Virus record (IMG/VR): IMGVR_UViG_3300027977_001244
Location: 1 to 25,911 of that record
Origin: a virus
Length of the DNA: 25,911 nucleotides
Strand: one strand, 5' to 3'
Positions 1 to 6,827 of the stretch are shown here, piece after piece; positions within the stretch are counted from its first letter, which is position 1, and every line of letters starts with the position of its first letter. The translations under genes and the position numbers were made by a program. A model generated the notes under the pieces. It was not told the origin of the DNA, did no database searches, and was given only the letters and a program-made list of their open reading frames with translations.

Positions 1-1
1 C

Positions 2-439
2 GGCACATACCGTGGCACCGAGAATGAAGATAATTTTATGAGATTGCTAGAGGTATATGGTAATTGTGCAGTGAACATTGTGACCGAAACACAATATGAT
101 ATTGCTCCGGGGATTGTAACTGAAAAAACTTTTATGGCCATGTTGGCCGAACAAATACCTATTGTGATAGGATATCCAGGTATTGTTCAAGATTGCATTG
201 AATTAGGAGTTGACATGTTCACTGACATTGTTGATGTATCCTATGATACCTTGCCAAATGATCAAAGGATTCAACGTGCATTAGAATCTAATCAGGATCT
301 TATACTTGGAAAAATTGATCTTGAACCATATCGCGAACGATTACGTGAGCAACGAAGATTTTTGCTGGATGATTATCCCGCCATAATGGAACTGCGTTTT
401 ATTCGTGACTGCCGGCAACTCAGTAACTCAAACTTGTGA
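2..439 (+). CDS. GT10-like glycosyltransferase, C-terminal part (5' truncated by window edge)
   Basis: The reading frame is open from base 2, so the gene begins outside the window; the first ATG at 38 is internal. The visible 145 or so residues contain VTEKTFMAMLAEQIPIVIGYPG followed by a Gly-Val-Asp-Met-Phe segment. This matches the C-terminal half of the protein encoded at 13589-14620 (FLTEKTWKAIMQRQIPIWYG, then LGFDTFDDI). That pattern resembles the nucleotide-sugar binding half of GT10/fucosyltransferase-like GT-B enzymes, where a conserved Glu-Lys lies before a hydrophobic strand and a Gly-x-Pro loop. It is the only + strand gene. Its last 20 bases overlap the end of the opposing gene, so it marks the edge of a separate transcription unit. 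Acceptor and sugar cannot be inferred. Confidence 0.7.
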   Translation, partial: GTYRGTENEDNFMRLLEVYGNCAVNIVTETQYDIAPGIVTEKTFMAMLAEQIPIVIGYPGIVQDCIELGVDMFTDIVDVSYDTLPNDQRIQRALESNQDLILGKIDLEPYRERLREQRRFLLDDYPAIMELRFIRDCRQLSNSNL

Positions 440-779
440 TGAACCGTTGCATATCTCCATGCAAGGTGGCCATCATGGCTTCGCGACTGCCAAACATTAC
501 CAGTCTGTTTAGTTTGCGATTGTTGACCATGTAGTAGGGACAGGTCATGCGACGATCTAGTGCCAGCAAGTTTTTGGGAGTCAACAACTTTTCTGGCAAA
601 TCAAATGTGTAACTGCTGAGTTCTAACAAGTTCTCAAACACATAAAAGCCTTCATAGGTCAGTCTCAAGCCCCCGTCATCTTGAATATTCTGCCACCATG
701 TGCGCATGGCTTTGTCAAGAGGCGGCGCATCAGGATAACGTGTTATCAGTTCCTGTGTGAGAGTAAGTTTATTGGGCAT
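420..779 (-). CDS. Conserved phage protein of unknown function, 119 aa
   Basis: A soluble 119-residue protein with no signal peptide or membrane segment. The middle is rich in Trp and aromatic residues (TWWQNIQDDGGLRLTYEGF), followed by a basic stretch and a C-terminal GSREAMMATLHGDMQRFI helix. From general knowledge it resembles small hypothetical proteins of T4-like phages of aquatic bacteria, but I cannot name a function. It starts at an ATG whose first bases overlap the end of the upstream gene by 11 nt. Its stop overlaps the convergent + strand gene by 20 nt. It is the last gene of the leftward operon. Confidence 0.75.
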   Translation of the reverse strand: MPNKLTLTQELITRYPDAPPLDKAMRTWWQNIQDDGGLRLTYEGFYVFENLLELSSYTFDLPEKLLTPKNLLALDRRMTCPYYMVNNRKLNRLVMFGSREAMMATLHGDMQRFITSLSY

Positions 780-1065
780 TGGGATATATCTTATCCCCTT
801 GTGTCAACAGCACAACTGAGAACTTGTCTGTTCGAAACTGTGTGTTGAGTTTTCTAGCCAAGTTGATGGCATGCCCTGGGTTGGAAAACGATACCTTTTT
901 GTACTTGGGACCAGGAAACTGTGTGAGCAAATTGCTGGTTTTCAAGTTGATAGGCTTGGAGTCAAAAAACACAGCCCATACACCTTCCGAGGCCAGAACT
1001 TGTTCGGTCTTGTAGGTTTGTTTGTTGGTGTGCTCAATCAGCACTGTGGGTTTTGGTCGGCTCAA
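769..1065 (-). CDS. Conserved phage protein of unknown function, 98 aa, TTG start
   Basis: A basic 98-residue protein (PKPTVLIEHTNKQTYKTEQV at the N-terminus, then PGPKYKKVSFSNPGHAINLA and FSVVLLTQGDKI). It resembles a small conserved protein of T4-like phages; no function is known to me. The start is TTG at 1065. It is preceded by an AGGAG six bases upstream, inside the end of the homing endonuclease gene, and overlaps that gene's TGA as TTGA. No ATG nearby in frame would keep the conserved N-terminus. Translation is therefore probably coupled to the endonuclease, or served by the read-through transcript. Confidence 0.72.
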   Translation of the reverse strand: MSRPKPTVLIEHTNKQTYKTEQVLASEGVWAVFFDSKPINLKTSNLLTQFPGPKYKKVSFSNPGHAINLARKLNTQFRTDKFSVVLLTQGDKIYPNAQ

Positions 1066-1616
1066 GAGATTCTCCTTTTTGCCATTCTAATTTTTTGAGA
1101 TTCAGAAATTTTTTTCTTGGTCTCTTCTGCTAGTTTTTTACCAGATGGCATTACTTGTAGAGCACGTTTTTGTCGAATTTTTTCTTTTGATTCTTCGGAC
1201 AACTTTCTTCCTGTTGGCATTACCTGCAAGGCTCTTTTTGCACGAATTTTTTCTATGGTTTCTGGTGAATGTTTTCTGCTTGCTGATTTTTCACGTAATA
1301 GTTGTCTACCACGAGCAGTTATTCCAGTATTGCCGCCCATTAATCCATCCTCTGGCTTTAAATTAGCCCATTCTACAGATTCAACTATATTATTTTCTTG
1401 AGAAAAATTTAATGCAAATGATACAAGAGATTCTTTATCTGTAAAAAGTTGAGTCCAAACAGTAGAAACATTATTTCCATTTTTGGCTAGATGACGCAAC
1501 CATCGGGTTCCGGAACCTTTATAGTTTACAGGATCTTTTTGTGCTGTTTTGCCAAAATATTTTAGTCCAGTGTTATTATGTTGTTTTATATACAACCAAG
1601 TGGGCTCAAAGTTCAT
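1062..1616 (-). CDS. GIY-YIG homing endonuclease (Seg-like) with NUMOD3 repeats
   Basis: About 184 residues. The N-terminal GIY-YIG variant has LYIKQHNNTGLKYFGKT (the LYI and KYFGKT blocks replace GIY and YIG), then NYKGSGTRW, and WANLKPEDGLMGGN closes the nuclease domain. The C-terminal third holds three NUMOD3-like DNA-binding repeats (HSPETIEKIRAKRALQ, LSEESKEKIRQKRALQ, LAEETKKKISES). Enzymes of this type cut DNA to spread their own gene. An in-frame ATG lies 24 bases further upstream at 1640. I chose 1616 because GGAG at 1625-1628 sits eight bases before it and because the late promoter at 1642-1649 would start RNA at or below 1640. The gene is AT-richer than its neighbours, which fits recent insertion. 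Confidence 0.82.
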   Translation of the reverse strand: MNFEPTWLYIKQHNNTGLKYFGKTAQKDPVNYKGSGTRWLRHLAKNGNNVSTVWTQLFTDKESLVSFALNFSQENNIVESVEWANLKPEDGLMGGNTGITARGRQLLREKSASRKHSPETIEKIRAKRALQVMPTGRKLSEESKEKIRQKRALQVMPSGKKLAEETKKKISESQKIRMAKRRIS

Positions 1617-1624
1617 ATGCGTTG

Positions 1625-1628
1625 CTCC
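1625..1628 (-). promoter_or_regulatory. Ribosome binding site (GGAG) deciding the homing endonuclease start
   Basis: GGAG on the - strand lies eight bases before the ATG at 1616. The alternative ATG at 1640 has only AT-rich sequence before it. Confidence 0.6.
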
Positions 1629-1641
1629 AGATATACGCATA

Positions 1642-1649
1642 TATTTATA
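1642..1649 (-). promoter_or_regulatory. T4-type late promoter, TATAAATA
   Basis: A perfect match to the T4 late promoter consensus TATAAATA on the - strand, in the 40-base gap before the homing endonuclease gene. In T4 this element is read by gp55 with gp33 and the gp45 clamp. Transcription would begin about 5-7 bases below it, near 1636, giving a leader of about 20 bases to the ATG at 1616. T4-like homing endonuclease genes often carry their own late promoters. I found only one other perfect copy, at the right edge of the window. Confidence 0.65.
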
Positions 1650-1656
1650 TCAATAA

Positions 1657-1869
1657 CTATGTAGATTTAAAACTGCCGCCGGTGATCTGTACTTCTACAA
1701 CTTCTGCACCACGTGCTTGTTGTTCACGCAATTGTTCCAGAGTCAGCAACAATTTGGTTATGTCTGCGAGTAAGTCTTTGGCATCGCGCATGGGCATTAT
1801 GAAATCTTTCTGTCCACGTGCTTCGTGTGCTTTGACTGAATCGACAAATCTATGTATGTGTAAACTCAT
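1657..1869 (-). CDS. Conserved phage protein of unknown function, 70 aa
   Basis: A 70-residue protein predicted to be mostly helical (SLHIHRFVDSVKAHEARGQK, then RDAKDLLADITKLLLTLEQL and a REQQARGAE tail), probably a coiled-coil hairpin. It resembles small conserved proteins of T4-like phages; the function is unknown. Its ATG overlaps the TGA of the upstream pyrophosphohydrolase as ATGA and has only a weak ribosome binding site, so translation is likely coupled. The gap below it holds the late promoter of the homing endonuclease, which probably inserted just after this gene. Confidence 0.75.
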   Translation of the reverse strand: MSLHIHRFVDSVKAHEARGQKDFIMPMRDAKDLLADITKLLLTLEQLREQQARGAEVVEVQITGGSFKST

Positions 1870-2228
1870 TTTCTACGCAGGAATGGTAACAGTACAGGCG
1901 GACGCCAACCTGTGGGTTTCAATACCTTGCCATCTTCACGTTTGCGAACTTTGCCTGTTTCACGATCAATCTTGGCAAAGTTAGTGGCCATGACTTCTCG
2001 CCAAGCACTTTCACCGTCATATCCTGCTGAATGAATAGCATCAATTGTGACCACAAGGATGTCAATGAGTGCATCCAGTTCTGCTTCCATGTCATGTGCT
2101 TGTTGCAGTTCGCGGAATTCTTCCGCAATTAAATTTTTGTACATTGTGTACTGAGATTGGTTCATTGCGTCGACACTTTGGTCGCATGCTCGCATGAATT
2201 TTTCCATGTCACGAAAGGGATTTGTCAC
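1866..2228 (-). CDS. MazG-like nucleotide pyrophosphohydrolase (all-alpha NTP-PPase)
   Basis: About 120 residues with the metal-binding helices of the MazG/phosphoribosyl-ATP pyrophosphohydrolase superfamily: EEFRE at 36-40 and ELDALID at 50-56, then a conserved AWREVMATNFAKID and GKVLKPTGWRPP tail. Such enzymes hydrolyse (d)NTPs to the monophosphate and pyrophosphate; phage versions are thought to tune nucleotide or alarmone pools. I set the start at GTG 2228, six bases below a full AGGAGG, rather than further upstream. The start lies 20 bases inside the upstream gene's end. Substrate is unknown; a role in clearing unmodified nucleotides is only a possibility. Confidence 0.8.
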   Translation of the reverse strand: MTNPFRDMEKFMRACDQSVDAMNQSQYTMYKNLIAEEFRELQQAHDMEAELDALIDILVVTIDAIHSAGYDGESAWREVMATNFAKIDRETGKVRKREDGKVLKPTGWRPPVLLPFLRRK

Positions 2229-2658
2229 GTGCTGCCTCCTGGGTATGAAATGGACCTTGATATTGATAACGTTCCAACACAATTAGTTTTGGGTTGCGAA
2301 TCAGTTTCCATGCGCGATGTTGTTTCACAGCATACCAACCTGCGGCATACCATGACTTTGATTTGTTTTCTTTTGTGAACAATGGCAATCTGTGCTTGAC
2401 ATCCCACATGGGGTTGAACGCTCTACAGCCTGTTTCAAATCCATGCACTTGGTCCGGCGCAGGCTTTGTGGTCTTTTCAGGTGGCGAGAATTCAATGTTG
2501 GCCTTTTTACGAACCATGGGAATGGTTTTAAATTTGCCAACTTGGTCATTGATACGCACAGTGTAGCCATCACTCTCGGCTTCTACCACACCAATCTTGC
2601 GATCATCTTGTTTCAAGATCCAATACTTTTTATCCACTATGGGTTTTGCTTCGATCAT
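2209..2658 (-). CDS. Conserved phage protein of unknown function, 149 aa
   Basis: A basic 149-residue protein. The N-terminal segment KKYWILKQDDRKIGVVEAES looks like a small beta-sheet domain. The second half has conserved-looking blocks FNPMWDVKHRLPLFTKENKS, SWYAAGWYAV and KLIVLERYQYQGP. It resembles a hypothetical protein family of T4-like cyanophages and relatives. The ATG at 2658 has AGGAG six bases upstream. The gene overlaps the end of the nuclease gene by 29 bases and the start of the MazG-like gene by 20 bases. The link with the 5' nuclease suggests a DNA-metabolism role, but no motif proves it. Confidence 0.75.
   Translation of the reverse strand: MIEAKPIVDKKYWILKQDDRKIGVVEAESDGYTVRINDQVGKFKTIPMVRKKANIEFSPPEKTTKPAPDQVHGFETGCRAFNPMWDVKHRLPLFTKENKSKSWYAAGWYAVKQHRAWKLIRNPKLIVLERYQYQGPFHTQEAARDKSLS
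2235..2240 (-). promoter_or_regulatory. Strong ribosome binding site (AGGAGG) fixing the GTG start of the MazG-like gene
   Basis: A full AGGAGG on the - strand lies six bases before the GTG at 2228, inside the 3' end of the upstream gene. It is the strongest such site I noticed and decides the start. Confidence 0.7.
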
Positions 2659-3688
2659 CCAATACTCCTTTGTATGTTTCGTTCAACCAGCGACTGATGG
2701 CATCTGCATAGTCACTGAGTTTGGTGAGTTCATATTTGCCACAGAATCTAAAAAATTGCGCACCTACCATGCCCACATCTCTATGACTAATCTGCTCACG
2801 TATGGCTTCATCTACCACAGCTTTGATCTCATCGGGCTGTGCAGTAAGATCAATCAAAGTGCGGTTGCGTTCATAATCTTCCAACACCTTGTGCTCGGAC
2901 TGTTCATGATCTGACCAACGTTGCAACATGAGATTGTTCCACGCATAGCCACGACGGTCACGATCTTCAAACGCTTCTGTCAGTCCCACTTGATTCTTTG
3001 TGCCTTTCACACGCACACCTGGATAGGCCGAGAACACATTGTCACCGGGATCACCACGCATGCACTTCAAGAACAACACCCACTTCTGATAGTCAGTGGG
3101 AGGCACAAAGTTGGCATCGGCTTTGCCAACCTTGATCTTTGAGTTACTCTCAATAGTGAATGCCAAGTTTTTGCCTTTTGCGTCTGTGACACCAGCAGGA
3201 CTGAACAAGTGATCATTGATGCCATTGTAGAGTTTGACATTGGGTGCAATCAACTGCACAAAGTCAGAATCTGAACTGACAATAACATGTTCGTCTTGGG
3301 GGTGTAAAGCAATCCAACGTGCAATGATGTCGTCTGCTTCTGCTGTGGCACAACGGATCACACTACAGTTGGTCTTTGTAGACAAGTATTTAGTCAGCTC
3401 ATCATAGGTTTCCCAGAACAGCTTGTCCTCTTCTGCTTCGGTTTCACTCATCTGCCCACGTGCCACTGCACGGTTTGCTTTGTAGGGTTTATAGTGATCT
3501 TTGCGCCAGCTACGACCTTCCAGGGCGAATACCACATGATCAGCACCCAAATCACGTGCCACTTTGTTTGCACTCATCAAGGTCAAGTGCAGGGCAAAGC
3601 CCAATTTGGTCCATGTGTCAGCGGCACGATGCGCTTGGTGCCGCGCACGGAAAAACATGTTGCTAGTATCAATCAGTAGGTAGCGCAT
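2630..3688 (-). CDS. 5'-3' exonuclease / flap nuclease (T4 RNase H-like)
   Basis: 352 residues with the FEN/5' nuclease metal ligands in order: LLIDTSNMF with D7, AEADD at 116-120, SSDSDFVQL from 138, and RGDPGDN at 211-217, which starts the helix-hairpin-helix DNA-binding region. This family removes RNA primers and 5' flaps from lagging-strand fragments; T4 RNase H is the model. The length is slightly above that of T4 RNase H (305 aa), with an extended C-terminus. It starts at the ATG at 3688, 20 bases inside the upstream gene. It belongs functionally with the polymerase and clamp at the right end of the window, about 18 kb away. Confidence 0.88.
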   Translation of the reverse strand: MRYLLIDTSNMFFRARHQAHRAADTWTKLGFALHLTLMSANKVARDLGADHVVFALEGRSWRKDHYKPYKANRAVARGQMSETEAEEDKLFWETYDELTKYLSTKTNCSVIRCATAEADDIIARWIALHPQDEHVIVSSDSDFVQLIAPNVKLYNGINDHLFSPAGVTDAKGKNLAFTIESNSKIKVGKADANFVPPTDYQKWVLFLKCMRGDPGDNVFSAYPGVRVKGTKNQVGLTEAFEDRDRRGYAWNNLMLQRWSDHEQSEHKVLEDYERNRTLIDLTAQPDEIKAVVDEAIREQISHRDVGMVGAQFFRFCGKYELTKLSDYADAISRWLNETYKGVLDDRSKTHSG

Positions 3689-4388
3689 TTGTGTTCACCA
3701 AGTTGTGTTGTTTGATGTATTGTAACACATAGTTGGCCCAAAAGCAATGGCCTTTGGCATCAAAATGGTACCATTTTGAGGGCACATGCCCGTTTTGTTG
3801 CAAAATGGCATTGTAAGAACCCTGTCTGTTGTAAGGGTACATGTAACTGGTACCCCAAATATGTTGATTTTGGACATCACTGAAAGTGCTGTGCCCACTG
3901 TAAAACAAGTGAGGGATGTTCGACCTTTGCAGTTCGGTGTGTAATGTCCAAATCTTTTCATGACATTCCTGAGTTTTGATTGTCCAATCTACGTCAACCA
4001 CAAATTGTTTGTATCGTTGTTGCAATTTTGCAGGAACCCAATCTGCCCCAGATGCATTGACCTGATACCATGTGCCGTTGTGCAACCACTCTTCTCGTTC
4101 CCAAGTGGTCCACTGTATGACCATGAATGTGTTGCTCAATTTGTCAGGGTTGTTGGCTATCCACTCTCTAGTGGTTCTGATAATGCGATCATTACTGCTG
4201 GCCGACTCTGCATCACAGACCAATGTACGGCCAAGATCACGTGCCAAATGTGTACACCAACTGGCTGCCAAGTTTACAGGATGTGGACGACGATCTATAC
4301 CGTTCTTACCATCATCCACTGCAAATGCATCTGGCACAACTGCTTCTGCGGCAGCGGTGTGACTACAACCATTTGCATACAGTATCAT
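3669..4388 (-). CDS. SGNH hydrolase-like protein, 239 aa
   Basis: The N-terminus ILYANGCSHTAAAEA has the block I Ser of SGNH/GDSL hydrolases (S9). The ESASSND segment fits block II, VIQWTTWEREEW fits the block III region, and HFDAKGHCFWANYV near the C-terminus supplies a candidate Asp/His pair. SGNH enzymes are usually esterases or acetyl transfer enzymes acting on sugars or lipids. The frame is open further upstream, but I chose the ATG at 4388 because it overlaps the TGA of the upstream cytidylyltransferase as ATGA and places the GCSHT motif at the N-terminus. The neighbour suggests a glycan or polyol-phosphate substrate; this is inference. Confidence 0.65.
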   Translation of the reverse strand: MILYANGCSHTAAAEAVVPDAFAVDDGKNGIDRRPHPVNLAASWCTHLARDLGRTLVCDAESASSNDRIIRTTREWIANNPDKLSNTFMVIQWTTWEREEWLHNGTWYQVNASGADWVPAKLQQRYKQFVVDVDWTIKTQECHEKIWTLHTELQRSNIPHLFYSGHSTFSDVQNQHIWGTSYMYPYNRQGSYNAILQQNGHVPSKWYHFDAKGHCFWANYVLQYIKQHNLVNTNALPTD

Positions 4389-4876
4389 CTGGGACTGGGG
4401 CCACCTGTGTCGTCTGCGCCCACTGGTTCCCATGACTCTAATTTCTTTTTCATGTCTTCTGCTGTGGCCACACGCTGACGCAGTTCACTGCTGCTGAATG
4501 AATGATCGCGACCATTGAAGTGTAGTTCAATATCACGCTTGTGACAAATCTCACGACCAGTAAACTCTCGGCCTTCGTATTCTACACCAAGTATACGTAC
4601 ATCAATAGGCAGGATCAACAACAGGTCTTCCAGATCTTTTTCTGTGTTGTACACCCAAACTTCATCCACATACTTGCAACCTATCAGTTGCAGTTGTCGT
4701 TCCACGATACTTTGCACTGGCCGGTTCTTGTTGGGACGATCCAAGGTGGGATCGTTTTGCAACGCACAGATCAAGTAGTCACATTCTTCCTTGGCTTCAC
4801 GCAACATGGCAATGTGACCAGCGTGTAACAAATCAAAAGTGCTGGCAGTAAAGCCCACACGTCTTCCATCCATCAT
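4385..4876 (-). CDS. Cytidylyltransferase-like nucleotidyltransferase (TagD/GCT family)
   Basis: 163 residues with the nucleotidyltransferase signature GFTASTFDLLHAGH (HAGH at 18-21), a RPV-x-S-I-V-ER segment at 52-60, and SSSELRQRV at 128-136 in the place of the second nucleotide-binding motif. Family members activate glycerol phosphate, sugar phosphates or choline phosphate with CTP, releasing pyrophosphate. The first of two tandem ATGs is used, with AAGGA seven bases before it. The gene is coupled to the following SGNH gene by ATGA. With the glycosyltransferases in the window it could supply an activated sugar or polyol for a glycan, but the substrate is not visible in the sequence. Confidence 0.8.
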   Translation of the reverse strand: MMDGRRVGFTASTFDLLHAGHIAMLREAKEECDYLICALQNDPTLDRPNKNRPVQSIVERQLQLIGCKYVDEVWVYNTEKDLEDLLLILPIDVRILGVEYEGREFTGREICHKRDIELHFNGRDHSFSSSELRQRVATAEDMKKKLESWEPVGADDTGGPSPR

Positions 4877-4886
4877 ATCAATTTCC

Positions 4887-5285
4887 TTAACTTATCTCGG
4901 TGCGTCCGTCACCAATGTCACGGGTGTGTACATAACCGCCTGCTGAGTTGCGCATGGCTTGGTCTTGTTCCCATGTTTCCATCACAACGTGTCTGCATAC
5001 ATTTTGGAACCAACGATCCACAATGTCTGAGTCTGCGTCTGTGGGCTTCATCATGTAACCAGCCTTGACCAGGCGTGCAATGAATATCTCATTCCAGTCT
5101 AGTTCAAATGCACCTTGGTGCAAGTTGTTGGGATCAATGTCCATGTTCAAGATAGCCACATACGGTTCGTTGTTTTCGGTGGCAATTTGCTTGGCAGTTT
5201 TCTCAGGCGCCTTGGGTACACGAATAACTTTTTCCGCTACGGGTTTAGATTCTGGTTTTTTCTTAAATCTATCAAAGAATCCCAT
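4887..5285 (-). CDS. Conserved phage protein of unknown function, 132 aa
   Basis: It begins MGFFDRFKKKPE, followed by a Lys/Pro/Glu-rich linker of about 30 residues. A compact domain follows, containing AFELDWNEIFIARLVKAGY, DRWFQNVCRHVVMETWEQDQ and a short C-terminus. It resembles a hypothetical protein of T4-like cyanophages. Two upstream in-frame ATGs exist at 5297 and 5309. The ATG at 5285 is preferred because it overlaps the queE stop as TAATG and gives the usual amphipathic N-terminus. No catalytic motif is apparent. The position directly after queE may be by chance. Confidence 0.72.
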   Translation of the reverse strand: MGFFDRFKKKPESKPVAEKVIRVPKAPEKTAKQIATENNEPYVAILNMDIDPNNLHQGAFELDWNEIFIARLVKAGYMMKPTDADSDIVDRWFQNVCRHVVMETWEQDQAMRNSAGGYVHTRDIGDGRTEIS

Positions 5286-6130
5286 TATTTGCCCCATCCG
5301 TTGCCCCAAAGGTCAACGTGTAATCGTGGACTGTACCAGTAGCCACGTTTGAGTGCTTCATCGGCCACATTGATTCTGTTGCCATCGTATACACTGACCA
5401 CACCTCCCACAGGCATCACAAACACAGGACCACCAAACTCACGCAAGCGATATTCATCTACTGCACGATCCAGTTCATCAAAGTCCGCAACTTTTTCTAC
5501 CACAAACTTGAGATAGGTCACACCGTATGTTTCATAGTCCCACACAACATCAGGCTTGATAGCGTCCGCCCAGGACTCACCTGACACTGATAGTTTGGGA
5601 CTGACACTGAATGTGATCTCACCAAACCAGTTGCGCAAGTAGTCTTTAAATTCCCGAGTCAAGTCTTGAGTACCATTGGTTTCAAATGTGATGTGTCGCA
5701 GGCCATGTTCGTGCAACACATCCAACAGTTCTGGATAAGCACGTTGCCAACCCAACAACGGCTCACCTCCGGTAATAACCAAGTGTACTGGATTGCCATT
5801 GGGTTGAAGCCAATGCCCATTGGGCAACAATGCTGTCATCCGGTCCACAAGTTGTTCTACTGTGTATGTGGGACTCAAGTGTTTGAAGTCTGGATGCCAT
5901 GACGCATAACTGTCGCAACCTGTGTTCACCAGCGGCAATTCTTCAAATGTTTTGTACAACTCCACAGTCTTGGCCACTTCGTCTGCTTCTGTGCTCTTTT
6001 CACCAGGTTTGCAGCCAAACCCTGAACAGGTAAAGTTACAACCAAACATGCGCAAAAATACACTGGGCACACCAACATAGCGTCCTTCACCTTGTGCTGA
6101 ATAAAATAATTCTGATACTTTGAGTTTCAT
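5285..6130 (-). CDS. queE: QueE, 7-carboxy-7-deazaguanine synthase (radical SAM)
   Basis: 281 residues. SAQGEG at 11-16 is the QueE N-terminal signature. Radical SAM cysteines are C31 and C35 (GCNFTC). The third is most likely C72 in TGCDSYASW, which matches the canonical C-D-T/S-x-Y-A block; about 36 residues are inserted between the second and third Cys, including another Cys at 40. TGGEPLL at 120-126 binds SAM. QueE converts 6-carboxy-tetrahydropterin to 7-carboxy-7-deazaguanine, the step after QueD (9676-10209). The ATG has AGGA six bases upstream. The gene is downstream of queD on the same strand. Confidence 0.88.
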   Translation of the reverse strand: MKLKVSELFYSAQGEGRYVGVPSVFLRMFGCNFTCSGFGCKPGEKSTEADEVAKTVELYKTFEELPLVNTGCDSYASWHPDFKHLSPTYTVEQLVDRMTALLPNGHWLQPNGNPVHLVITGGEPLLGWQRAYPELLDVLHEHGLRHITFETNGTQDLTREFKDYLRNWFGEITFSVSPKLSVSGESWADAIKPDVVWDYETYGVTYLKFVVEKVADFDELDRAVDEYRLREFGGPVFVMPVGGVVSVYDGNRINVADEALKRGYWYSPRLHVDLWGNGWGK

Positions 6131-6137
6131 GTAATTC

Positions 6138-6827
6138 CTATAGTCTTGTTACTGTGCTCATGCCTGAGCGGTTCTTTTGTAAGTCGGCAGTCTCTTGTGC
6201 TATTTTAACACGAGTTTCCGGCTTTGTCACCCAACCTGGTAATACTGCATCCAAATAGGTCAAATGCTCTGCAGGGGTAGGGTGCGGGTCATCACTGTGT
6301 TTCCATCCTACGGGGTACAACACTGTTTGATAACTGGGCATGATGTTATTTAGAACAGGTTGATACAAATCAAAAATATCTTGATCGCCTGGTGAATAAT
6401 CAAACTGTCGGGGATTCATTATGTCACACATGGACAAAAACTTTGAGTTAACACCTGTGCAGTTTTTTAAAAAATTTGCAGTGGCCTTGATCGAAGCAAT
6501 GTCTCGAATCAAGCATCCTCTTTCAGTGATAGCATCTCGAACATAGCCAGGATCGTATATTGGACAAGTAGTTATGTTGCCTAGTGTCTGCCAACGATCA
6601 GTATAGCGATCCTCACGCATGACATTGGTCCAACACACTACCACAGTATCACCAGCACCAAAATGATGACGCTGATCTGCTTCCATTATGCTGTTAAAAA
6701 TATACTGATTGCCGGCGCCTGATTGACCCCAGTTTTCAAAATAGTCAAATTCTGGAGCAAGACAATCGGCCCAGGTGCTCCAACGATAGTTGGTAAAACT
6801 GCACCCGAATGCAAACAGTCTCGACAT
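6138..6827 (-). CDS. SGNH hydrolase-like protein, 229 aa
   Basis: RLFAFGCSFTNYRW gives block I with its Ser, NWGQSGAGNQYIF gives block II with conserved Gly, VVVCWTNVMREDRY fits block III, and DPHPTPAEHLTYLD near the C-terminus supplies the catalytic Asp and His. The fit to the SGNH family is better than for the second member at 3669-4388. The substrate is unknown; acyl or acetyl groups on sugars are typical. The ATG at 6827 overlaps the radical SAM stop as TGATG, which rules out the longer upstream extension that would overlap that gene by 100 bases. The two proteins may act in one pathway. Confidence 0.7.
   Translation of the reverse strand: MSRLFAFGCSFTNYRWSTWADCLAPEFDYFENWGQSGAGNQYIFNSIMEADQRHHFGAGDTVVVCWTNVMREDRYTDRWQTLGNITTCPIYDPGYVRDAITERGCLIRDIASIKATANFLKNCTGVNSKFLSMCDIMNPRQFDYSPGDQDIFDLYQPVLNNIMPSYQTVLYPVGWKHSDDPHPTPAEHLTYLDAVLPGWVTKPETRVKIAQETADLQKNRSGMSTVTRL

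Noticed and set aside
1541-1984. Open frame on the + strand across the homing endonuclease boundary
   Set aside because: It crosses a real promoter and three - strand genes and has no ribosome binding site or domain.
4389-4433. N-terminal extension of the SGNH-like gene at 3669
   Set aside because: It adds an Arg-rich peptide inside the cytidylyltransferase gene; ATGA coupling supports 4388.
3960-4478. Open frame of 172 codons on the + strand
   Set aside because: Antisense to the SGNH-like gene and rich in Cys, Ile and Thr as expected from a shadow frame.
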